DNA of 19,283 nucleotides from Craurococcus roseus (GTDB lineage: Bacteria; Pseudomonadota; Alphaproteobacteria; Acetobacterales; Acetobacteraceae), in contig NZ_BAAAFZ010000082.1 of the NCBI RefSeq assembly GCF_039523795.1, positions 1 to 19,283 of the forward strand. Reading direction: 5' to 3'. The translations under genes and the position numbers were made by a program. The notes below the pieces were generated by a model, which saw only the letters and a program-made list of their open reading frames with translations, made no database searches and had not been told where the DNA came from. Below are positions 13,210 to 19,283 of this stretch, piece by piece (position 1 is the stretch's first letter; each line of letters starts with the position of its first letter).

Positions 13210-14916
13210 TCAGGGGTCCAAGCGGTAGAGGATCAGCGTGATCCATCTACCACGGGTATAGTTGAGGCCGGTGACGGTGCCTATCTCCACCGGCGCGATG
13301 CGGAGGGCGGCCGCTTCGGCCCGGAAGTCGGCCTCGGCGCGGTTGCCCACCGCCACCACGCGGCCGGGCGCCCCGGCCAGGAAACGGGCGGCGTCGCCGC
13401 CGGTTCGCAGGAGGTTGGTGCCGGTGCCGACCGCGAACACCGCGGAGGGCTCGGCGTAGCCGGTTATCCCGAAGTCCGACGCCGGCAGCCCCGGCGCCCG
13501 CTCGGCCAGCAGCGCCTCCAGCCGCGGCGCGATCCAGAGCGGCTGGAGGCGCGGCGCTACGCCCTCCAGCGCAGCGGCGTAGGGCAAGGCGGCGAGCAGC
13601 GCCCCGAGCAGGGCGGCGCGGCCGTGGTCGCCCCGACGCGCCGCGCACAGGACGGCCCAGAGCAGCAGCAAGGCGAGCGGCGGCGCCAGGAAGGCGCCCC
13701 AGGGCCAAAGGACGCCGCGCAGGGTGAACCAGGGCGCGGCCAGCGCCGCCAAGCCGAAGCCGACCGCGACCAGCACCAGCGCCGCGACCGCCGCCGCGCG
13801 CCACCAGCGGCGCGGGGGAATCCGGCGCAGCGGGTCCATCGCCCAGGCGGCGCCGAGCAGCATCAGCGCCGGGAACAGCGGCAGGGTGTAGTGCGGCAGC
13901 TTGGTCTGCACCGCCTCGAACACCAGCCAAGACGGCACCGCCCAGGCGAGCAGGAAGCGCGCGGCGGCGACCGTGCGGCGGTCGCGCCAACCGGAAGGCA
14001 GCGCCAGCAGCACGATCCAGGCGCCGGGGAAGGCGGCGATGGGGAAGGTGAGCAGGTAGTAGCCGGGCGGGCCCCAGTGCTTCTCCTCGCCGGAGCCGAT
14101 CTTGGCCAGCATGTCGCCGCCCACCGCCTCGGCGAAGAAGCGGCCTTCCGTGGCTATGCCGATGGCGACGAACCACGGCGCCCCCGCCAGCAGCATCAAG
14201 GGGACGCCCCAGAGCGGGCGCAGCGCCTTGAGCCAGGGCGCGCCCTTGTCCGCCACCGCCAGCGTGATCCCGGCCAGCAGCGGCACCATCGGCCCGACCG
14301 GCCCCTTAAGCAGCACGGACGCGCCCAGCACCAGCCAGAAGGCCGCCGCCTGCTTCGCCGAAAAGGCACCCGGCCGCAGGTAGGCGGCACCGAACAGGCC
14401 CATCGCCGCCGTGACTACGGCGAGCAGCGCCGCGTCGGTCTTGGCGATGTGCGCCTCGATCACCAGCACCAGCGAGGAGGCCAGCATGGCGGCGCCGAGG
14501 AAGGCCGCGCGCCGGCCGACCAGCGCCCTGCCCCAATGGAAGGTGGCCAGCACCGCCAGCACGGCGCCGGCGAAGCTCGGCACGCGGTACGCCCAGATGT
14601 CGTCGCGACTCCCGAGTCCCGCCGCTTCCAGCGCCTGGACGGAGGCGGATTGCAGCCAGTGGATGCCGGCCGGCTTCTTGTTGCGCTCTTCCTCGCCGAA
14701 GCGGATGCGGACGTGGTCGCCCGTTTCCACCATCTGCCGGGTCGCCTGGGCGAAGCGGGCCTCGTCGCGGTCGGTGGCCGGCAGGGTGAAGAAGCCCGGC
14801 AGGTACAAGAGGAGGCAGAGCAGCAGGAGGAACAGGCGCGGCCGGCGTTCCGCGACCGCCAGCGCGGTGCCGAGCGGCGGCCGGTCCGGGCTGGCGGCGG
14901 GGGGCGCTATGTGCAT
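13210..14916 (-). CDS. ArnT-like lipid-linked glycosyltransferase (GT83/PMT_2)
   Basis: The 568-residue polytopic protein has a first membrane helix (about 27-45). The first periplasmic loop carries ATDRDEARFAQATRQMVETG (47-66) and RNKKPAGIHWLQSASVQA (78-95), the catalytic-loop pattern of ArnT-type enzymes with acidic Asp49/Glu52 and a following Lys pair. About a dozen further helices and a C-terminal periplasmic domain (about 455-568) follow. ArnT moves 4-amino-4-deoxy-L-arabinose from undecaprenyl phosphate to lipid A. No arnA, arnB or arnC partner is nearby, so the transferred sugar is uncertain and another GT39-like role is possible. Length matches the family (about 550). It is divergent from rsmB and followed by the DedA gene. 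Confidence 0.88.
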   Translation of the reverse strand: MHIAPPAASPDRPPLGTALAVAERRPRLFLLLLCLLLYLPGFFTLPATDRDEARFAQATRQMVETGDHVRIRFGEEERNKKPAGIHWLQSASVQALEAAGLGSRDDIWAYRVPSFAGAVLAVLATFHWGRALVGRRAAFLGAAMLASSLVLVIEAHIAKTDAALLAVVTAAMGLFGAAYLRPGAFSAKQAAAFWLVLGASVLLKGPVGPMVPLLAGITLAVADKGAPWLKALRPLWGVPLMLLAGAPWFVAIGIATEGRFFAEAVGGDMLAKIGSGEEKHWGPPGYYLLTFPIAAFPGAWIVLLALPSGWRDRRTVAAARFLLAWAVPSWLVFEAVQTKLPHYTLPLFPALMLLGAAWAMDPLRRIPPRRWWRAAAVAALVLVAVGFGLAALAAPWFTLRGVLWPWGAFLAPPLALLLLWAVLCAARRGDHGRAALLGALLAALPYAAALEGVAPRLQPLWIAPRLEALLAERAPGLPASDFGITGYAEPSAVFAVGTGTNLLRTGGDAARFLAGAPGRVVAVGNRAEADFRAEAAALRIAPVEIGTVTGLNYTRGRWITLILYRLDP

Positions 14917-15035
14917 GGCGCCGCCGCACTAGCGCATGATCGGCCGCCGTTGAAGCGCGGAGGCCGCGGGGCAGCTACCCGCCCCAGCCCGCCCCTTGGC
15001 ACGGCGGCCCCGGCGCGGCCATACCCCGCCGCCTC

Positions 15036-16319
15036 ATGCCCAGCCTTCCGAAACCGTCCACGCCGCCCGCCGCCCCGCCCACACGCAGGGCCGCGCTGGC
15101 GCTCCTCGAAGCGGTTGTGGACCGCCGCCGGCCGTTGGAGGAGGCGCTGGACGCGCTGCCCGGCGGCTTGGCCGCGCGCGACCGGTCGGCGGCGCACCGG
15201 ATCGCGGCGGCGGTGCTGCGGCGGGCCGGCTCGCTGGACGCGGTGCTGGAACCCTATCTCCGCCGCGAGCCGCCAGAGGCGGTGCGGCACGCGCTGCGGA
15301 TGGGGGCCGCGGAGTTGCTGCTGCTCGGCACCCCGCCGCACGCGGCGGTGGGCGGCGCCGTGGCGGTGGTGCCGCGGCCCTTCGCGGGGCTGGTCAACGC
15401 GGTGCTGCGGCGGGTGGCGGGGGCCGGGCCGGCGGCGCTGGAGGGGCTGGACGCGGAACGGCTGGACACGCCGCCCTGGCTCTGGTCGTCCTGGCACGCG
15501 GCGCACGGACCCGCCGCGGTGCGCGCCATCGCAGCCGCGCACCGGACCGAGGCGCCGCTCGACCTGACGCTCGCCCCGGGCGCGTCCCGGCCGGAAGGTG
15601 GCGAGGTCCTGCCTACCGGGACGGTGCGCTTCCCCGCCGGGACACGGGTGACGGAGCTGCCAGGCTTCGCGGAAGGCGCCTTCTGGGTGCAGGACGCCGC
15701 TGCGGCGCTGCCGGCGCGGCTGCTCGGCGCGCGAGGGGGCGAAAGCGTGGCCGACCTTTGCGCCGCGCCCGGCGGCAAGACGGCGCAGCTCGCCGCGGCG
15801 GGGGCGCGCGTCGTGGCGGTGGAGCGCGATCCGAAGCGGGCCGCGCGGCTGCGCGAGAACCTATCGCGGCTGCGCTTGTCGGCCGAGGTGGCGGAGGCGG
15901 ACGCGACCGCCTGGGACGCCGGCGGCGAGCGGTTCGACGCGGTGCTGCTGGACGCGCCCTGCACCGCCACCGGCACCATACGCCGCCACCCGGACGTGCC
16001 CTTCCTGAAGCAGGCGCGGGACGTGCCGCCGCTGGCGGCGGCGCAGGCGGCGCTGCTGGCCGCGGCGGCGCGGCTGCTGCGCCCGGGCGGGCGGCTGGTC
16101 TTCGCCACATGCTCCCTCCAGGCGGAGGAAGGCGAGGCGCACCTCGGGACGGCGGCCGCGCTCGGGCTCCTGCCGGACCCCGTGCGGCCCGAAGAAGCGC
16201 CGGGGCTGGAAGCGGCCGTGACGCCGGCCGGCTCGCTCCGCACCCGGCCCGACCTGTGGGCCGAGCGGGGCGGCATGGACGGGTTCTTCGTCGCGCGGTT
16301 CCGGGCGCCGGGAGGGTGA
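15036..16319 (+). CDS. rsmB: 16S rRNA (cytosine-C5)-methyltransferase, RsmB/NOL1-NOP2-sun family
   Basis: The 427-residue protein has an N-terminal NusB-like RNA-binding domain (about 16-130; RRAALALLEAVVDRRRPLEE, AAHRIAAAVLRRAGSLD, RHALRMGAAELLLLG, GLVNAVLRRVA) and a Rossmann methyltransferase domain (about 215-425). Motif I is VADLCAAPGGKTAQLAA (238-254), motif IV LLDAPCTATGTIRRHPD (304-320) with Cys309, and motif VI FATCSLQAEEGE (356-367) with Cys359, the nucleophile/acid pair of m5C methyltransferases. The E. coli enzyme makes m5C967 in 16S rRNA. The VLEPYL and NAVLRR signatures favour RsmB over other family members. ATG 15036 lacks a strong Shine-Dalgarno. It is divergent from the ArnT-like gene. 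Confidence 0.93.
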   Translation: MPSLPKPSTPPAAPPTRRAALALLEAVVDRRRPLEEALDALPGGLAARDRSAAHRIAAAVLRRAGSLDAVLEPYLRREPPEAVRHALRMGAAELLLLGTPPHAAVGGAVAVVPRPFAGLVNAVLRRVAGAGPAALEGLDAERLDTPPWLWSSWHAAHGPAAVRAIAAAHRTEAPLDLTLAPGASRPEGGEVLPTGTVRFPAGTRVTELPGFAEGAFWVQDAAAALPARLLGARGGESVADLCAAPGGKTAQLAAAGARVVAVERDPKRAARLRENLSRLRLSAEVAEADATAWDAGGERFDAVLLDAPCTATGTIRRHPDVPFLKQARDVPPLAAAQAALLAAAARLLRPGGRLVFATCSLQAEEGEAHLGTAAALGLLPDPVRPEEAPGLEAAVTPAGSLRTRPDLWAERGGMDGFFVARFRAPGG

Positions 16320-16347
16320 TCATCGGCAGAGCCGCCGAACCGGCCGA

Positions 16348-16770
16348 TCAGCCCGTCCGCCACGGGTTGACGATGGTGACACCGCAGTCGGCGAAGCCGC
16401 CGGTGTCGCGGGTGGCGAGGGTCGCACCGGAGGTGAACGCGATGGCGGCGATCTGCGCGTCGAAGGCTTCCATGGGGCTGCCCGATCCGCGGCGGGCCGC
16501 CCTGATTTCGGCGTAGCTCCGGGCCGCGGCGCCGTCGAAGGGGAGCACACGCCCGGCGAAGTCCTCGCCGAAGATGGAGCCCGCCGCGGCGGCGAGCCCG
16601 GCACGCCGCTTCCCGGCGGGCAGCACAGCGATCCCGTAGAAGGCCTCCGCTTGCGTCACGCTGGTGGCATGGAGCGCCGACGGCCGTTGCCCGCCAACCC
16701 GTGCCAGCACCGCCGGATGCGGTTCCGGTCGCACGAGTTCGGAAATGACGTGGGTGTCGAGGATAATCAC
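16348..16770 (-). CDS. vapC: PIN-domain ribonuclease toxin, FitB/VapC type
   Basis: The 140-residue PIN domain shows the acidic catalytic set: Asp5 in IILDTHVISELVRPEPHPAV, Glu42 in SVTQAEAFYGI, Asp104 in EAFDAQIAAIA and Asp122 in LATRDTGGFADCGVTIVNPW. The LPAGKRRAGL and FDGAAARSYAEIRAARR segments are typical of the FitB-like subgroup. VapC-type toxins cleave RNA, often tRNA, under metal dependence. The GTG start at 16770 overlaps the antitoxin stop (GTGA), the usual coupling in antitoxin-first operons. All four acidic residues are present, so it is probably intact. It is convergent with rsmB, 28 bases away. Confidence 0.93.
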   Translation of the reverse strand: MIILDTHVISELVRPEPHPAVLARVGGQRPSALHATSVTQAEAFYGIAVLPAGKRRAGLAAAAGSIFGEDFAGRVLPFDGAAARSYAEIRAARRGSGSPMEAFDAQIAAIAFTSGATLATRDTGGFADCGVTIVNPWRTG

Positions 16771-17039
16771 CGCTCCAAGGAGGTCGGCTCGTCGTCCAGC
16801 ACGGGCGGGTGCGGTTCGACTTCGACGCCGCCGAACGGCGCCATGCGCTTCCTGATCGCCTCGGCCAAGTTGGGTTCGCGCGGCTCGTCGCCGGTGAGCG
16901 CCCGGCGCAGGATCTCGCGGAGTTCGGCCTCCAAGGAATGGCCGTGCCGCGCGGCCCGCAACCGGAGCCTTTCCTTCAGCCGCGGATCGACGTTGCGGAT
17001 CGTGAGGGTCGCGGCCCCCCGCCGGGCTGTTTGCGACAT
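16767..17039 (-). CDS. FitA/VapB-like ribbon-helix-helix antitoxin
   Basis: The 90-residue protein starts with a ribbon-helix-helix DNA-binding domain (ATLTIRNVDPRLKERLRLRA, then ARHGHSLEAELREILRRAL), the pattern of FitA-like antitoxins. A C-terminal tail (EPNLAEAIRKRMAPFGGVEV, then PHPPVLDDEP) would wrap the PIN toxin. It should neutralise the toxin encoded directly downstream and repress the shared promoter. ATG 17039 is selected because the RHH fold begins a few residues later; the open frame runs far upstream only as a shadow of the kinase gene. TGCTGTCA at 17039-17046 resembles the FitA half-site TGCTATCA, but I see no matching inverted half-site. Confidence 0.9.
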   Translation of the reverse strand: MSQTARRGAATLTIRNVDPRLKERLRLRAARHGHSLEAELREILRRALTGDEPREPNLAEAIRKRMAPFGGVEVEPHPPVLDDEPTSLER

Positions 17040-17185
17040 GCTGTCATCGTAGTCACCGTTGGCGTTGTCCGCTGTGCCACGCGAGCGTCCGCCTGCGCCC
17101 ACCACCCACCCCACGCCGCCAGCCGCCGACGTTCCGAGGCTTCTTCCGCGCGGTCCCGGGCGCGGGGCGAGGCTACGGCCGGCGC

Positions 17186-18997
17186 TCAAGCGGCCACGAC
17201 GGCCGCGGCGCGGTCCTCGTTCGGCGCGCCGAAGGCCGTGTCCTTTTGTCCGACGGGCAGGAACCGGATCTCCGCCCGCAAGCCTTCGGGCTCGAAGCGC
17301 AGCCGCACGGCCGAGCCTTCGCCGAGGTCGTGCACCAGGGCGCGTTCCAGCAGGCGCTTGCCGAAGCCGCCTTGCTGCGGCTGCGCGCCGGACAAGGTGG
17401 GGCCGCCGCTCTCGGCCCAATCCAGGCGGAGCACGCCGCCGCCCGCGTCGGCGTACAAGCGGACCACCACGCGCCCCTCCGGGCGGGACAGCGCGCCGTG
17501 CTTCGCCGCGTTGGTGGCCAATTCGTGCAAGCCGAGCACCAGCGCCAGCGCTTGGTGAGGCCCGACGAGGCCCGGGCCGCCGCCGGCGTCCACCACCCGC
17601 AGGCGCCCCTGGCCGGACCAGGGCGCGAGCGCTTGGCGTGCCGCGGTGCCCAGCGTCGAACCCTCCCAGGCCGAGGCGGTGAGCAGGTCGTGCGCGCGGG
17701 CCAGCGCTTGCAGCCTGCCGCCGAAATCGTGGGTGAACCGCCCGATGTCCCCGTCCGCCCGCTTGGCGGTCTGCGCCGCGAGCGACTGCACGGTGGCGAG
17801 GGTGTTCTTCACGCGGTGGTTCAGTTCGGCCACCAGCAAGCCCCGGCGCCGCTCGGCGACGTCGCGTTCCCGGCCGCGCCGCGCCAGGTCCGACGCCGCG
17901 TCCGACAAGGCGCGGCCAGCGGCGCTCGCTTCCCGCACGCCGCGCGGGACCGGCGGCGGCGCGTCGCCCCGCCCGAGCGCCGTCGCGCCATCGGAAAGGG
18001 CGACCAGGGGGCCGGAGATGCGCCGGGCGTGCCAGAGGGCCGCCAGCAGGCCGGTGAGCAGCAGGCCGCCGTTGACGACGAGCGCCACCAACAGGGCACC
18101 GCGCAACGGCGCTTCCAAGCGGGCGACCGGAATCGCCACCAGGACGGTCCAGCCCGTCCCCGGCACGGCCGCGTGGGCGGCACGGATGGGCGCGCCGTCC
18201 TGCGACGTCGAGGAGAACGGGGTCTCCCCGGCGGCGATGGCCGCGGCCGAGGCGGCCGGCGCCGGCTGGCCCACCGCCCGCCCGGGGTTGATGGTGCGGG
18301 AAAGCAGGACCCCGCGCCCGTCCACCAGGGCGGCGCTCCAACCCGGCGGGAGGCGCTGTTCCACCAGCACCCGGTGCAGCGACTCGGCGCGTATGCCGAC
18401 CGCCAAGTCGTAGGCGACGCGGCCATCGAGACGGACCGGCACGCCCAAGGCGATCAGCGGGTCGCGGGATTCCGATCCGAAGAACAGGTCCGACACCTGC
18501 GGCTCGCCAGTGGCGAACACCCGCGACGCCAGGGCGGGATCGCCGCGCTTAGGCAGGGCCGTGCCGAACGGCCGGTTGGAGTGCAGCAGGATCTGCCCAG
18601 TGTCGTCGGTGAGCAGGACGCGCGTGCCTTCCGGCAACGCGATCTGCTGAAGCCGGGCGTGAAAGCCCGCGAGGTCGCCCGTGGTGAGCTGGGGCGCTGT
18701 GGCGAGCGCCTGCAAGGTCGCGCGCGACAGGTCCAGTTCCCGCCGCACCGCCGAAGCGAGCGCCTCCGCACGGGCCGTCAGCATGCGCTCCGTCGCCGCC
18801 CGGCCGGCCTCCCAGGCCCGGACCGCCTCCAGCACGGAAACCAGCAGAGCCGGCACGACCACGCAAAGGACCAGCGCGACCAAGCGCGCGCGCACCGTCG
18901 GCTCCGCCGCGGTGGAGTGGCGTTTGCGACGCCAAGCGGCAAGGGGGCCGCCAGCGCGCAGCGCATGACCCGCAGGGGGAGCGTTCGCGTGCTGCAT
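17186..18997 (-). CDS. Cache-domain HWE-family sensor histidine kinase
   Basis: The 603-residue membrane kinase has a first helix at about 38-58 and a periplasmic Cache-like sensor region at about 60-297 (RAEALASAVRRELDLSRATL, VLLTDDTGQILLHS, YDLAVGIRAESLHRVL, GWTVLVAIPVARLEAPL). A second helix (about 300-321) and a HAMP-like linker follow. The transmitter has H-box ELNHRVKNTLATVQSLAAQT (His394) and an HWE-type ATPase: HELATNAAKHGAL with His491 and Asn496, and DWAES with Trp527/Glu529, then GFGKRLLERAL. HWE kinases often serve light or general stress pathways. No response regulator is nearby. ATG 18997 lacks a Shine-Dalgarno; GTG 18895, preceded by GGAG, is an alternative that starts just before the first helix. 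Confidence 0.9.
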   Translation of the reverse strand: MQHANAPPAGHALRAGGPLAAWRRKRHSTAAEPTVRARLVALVLCVVVPALLVSVLEAVRAWEAGRAATERMLTARAEALASAVRRELDLSRATLQALATAPQLTTGDLAGFHARLQQIALPEGTRVLLTDDTGQILLHSNRPFGTALPKRGDPALASRVFATGEPQVSDLFFGSESRDPLIALGVPVRLDGRVAYDLAVGIRAESLHRVLVEQRLPPGWSAALVDGRGVLLSRTINPGRAVGQPAPAASAAAIAAGETPFSSTSQDGAPIRAAHAAVPGTGWTVLVAIPVARLEAPLRGALLVALVVNGGLLLTGLLAALWHARRISGPLVALSDGATALGRGDAPPPVPRGVREASAAGRALSDAASDLARRGRERDVAERRRGLLVAELNHRVKNTLATVQSLAAQTAKRADGDIGRFTHDFGGRLQALARAHDLLTASAWEGSTLGTAARQALAPWSGQGRLRVVDAGGGPGLVGPHQALALVLGLHELATNAAKHGALSRPEGRVVVRLYADAGGGVLRLDWAESGGPTLSGAQPQQGGFGKRLLERALVHDLGEGSAVRLRFEPEGLRAEIRFLPVGQKDTAFGAPNEDRAAAVVAA

Positions 18998-19016
18998 AAT
19001 ATGACAAAATATGTAT
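18996..19016. promoter_or_regulatory. AT-rich island with two AATATG copies ten bases apart
   Basis: A stretch of about 21 bases is almost free of G and C in otherwise very GC-rich DNA. It contains AATATG at 18998-19003 and again at 19008-19013, exactly ten bases (one helical turn) apart. It lies at the start of the kinase gene and about 145 bases before the divergent gene at 19161, so it may carry a promoter or a regulator site for either. No clean -35/-10 pair was found on either strand. Confidence 0.4.
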
Positions 19017-19160
19017 CCCGCTCGCGCTTTTTTGGAAAGGCCGGAGTTGGCCGGGTCTGCACGAAAGGTTTGCGGCCGGAGCGGCGGCGCGGCACGACCA
19101 TGGAACAAAGACGGGTGCGGGCGGGAGACGCGCGCCCCGCGCCGGGCAGGCGCCTCCGCC

Positions 19161-19283
19161 ATGGGCAACCACGCAGGCAAGACCGAACGCTCGTTGCCAG
19201 AGCTTTACGCGGACGACGCCGAACGCGCCGACGCGCTGGCCTGGGGCCGCCGCGGCGCGCTCGGCGGAGCCGCGCCGGCGGCG
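19161..19283 (+). CDS. Truncated gene, probable Tat-exported protein (5' part only)
   Basis: The first 41 codons are present, reading MGNHAGKTERSLPELYADDA, then ERADALAWGRRGALGGAAPAA, and the frame is open at the window edge. A hydrophilic N-terminal region leads into a twin-Arg followed by small, mildly hydrophobic residues (GRRGALGGAA), which looks like the start of a Tat signal with a long n-region. Long n-regions of this kind are found in some molybdopterin or other cofactor-binding periplasmic enzymes, but the enzyme part is outside the window and no family can be assigned. It is divergent from the Cache-HWE kinase, with 163 bases between the starts. Confidence 0.6.
   Translation, partial: MGNHAGKTERSLPELYADDAERADALAWGRRGALGGAAPAA

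Noticed and set aside
13624..15567. Plus-strand frame of 647 codons opposite the ArnT-like gene
   Set aside because: It is low-complexity antisense sequence running into the wrong frame of rsmB; there is no start signal or domain.
16322..16348. ATCGGC/GCCGAT inverted repeat between rsmB and the PIN toxin gene
   Set aside because: The six-base stem has a 15-base loop and no T-tract; too weak to call a terminator in GC-rich DNA.
17040..17060. Possible full FitA-type inverted operator before the antitoxin
   Set aside because: Only one half-site-like element is visible; the second arm at the expected spacing was not found.
1..19283. CRISPR arrays, tRNA or rRNA genes, insertion sequences, integrases
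   Set aside because: Looked for on both strands; no regularly spaced repeats, no cloverleaf or rRNA-like segments and no transposase or integrase motifs were recognised.

Overview
The window is very GC-rich chromosomal DNA, with third codon positions almost always G or C. It most likely comes from an alphaproteobacterium, and the gene mix suggests an Acetobacteraceae/Roseomonas-like member of the Rhodospirillales. That placement is inferred from an orphan Bug/TctC binding protein, a CGPC-type thioredoxin-TPR protein next to a LON substrate-binding protein, a Trm112-DUF971 pair and two HisKA_2/HWE-type sensor kinases. No rRNA, tRNA, CRISPR array, insertion sequence or phage gene was seen.

Layout. 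Positions 3-947 hold a LysR regulator broken by an in-frame amber codon in its DNA-binding domain. At 1105-2369 two overlapping genes encode the paired GT-A transferases known as rSAM/selenodomain-associated transferases 2 and 1. At 2400-3076 is a toxin-first HigBA module with tandem palindromes just upstream. At 3105-4208 (minus) is a membrane HisKA_2 kinase. At 4360-7627 four plus-strand genes run in order: Bug-type binding protein, tRNA-editing deacylase, CnoX-like thioredoxin-TPR chaperone and LON-domain protein. They meet a minus-strand EamA exporter (7624-8517) with which the last gene shares its stop site. At 8617-9229 are Trm112 and DUF971 genes, followed by about 310 bases with little in them and an unrecognised membrane protein (9544-10014). 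At 10028-11275 (minus) is an Fsr-like MFS exporter, divergent from a HAF-repeat protein (11523-12515) with an unusual duplicated C-terminal motif. At 12541-14916 (minus) an ArnT-like lipid-glycan transferase is followed by a DedA protein. At 15036-16319 is rsmB. At 16348-17039 (minus) is a FitAB/VapBC-type toxin-antitoxin pair. At 17186-18997 (minus) is a Cache-HWE sensor kinase. A truncated, probably Tat-exported protein starts at 19161 and runs off the end.

How the genes fit together. Several genes concern translation and protein quality: the deacylase, CnoX, the LON domain protein, Trm112 and RsmB. ArnT plus DedA fits envelope glycolipid modification and undecaprenyl-phosphate recycling. 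Two toxin-antitoxin modules and two kinases without a nearby response regulator are accessory or sensory additions. The window is mostly ordinary chromosome. The least explained items are the HAF protein's C-terminal repeat, the unknown membrane protein with its poorly explained upstream region, and the AT-rich island before the last kinase. I saw no clear new defence or mobile system.
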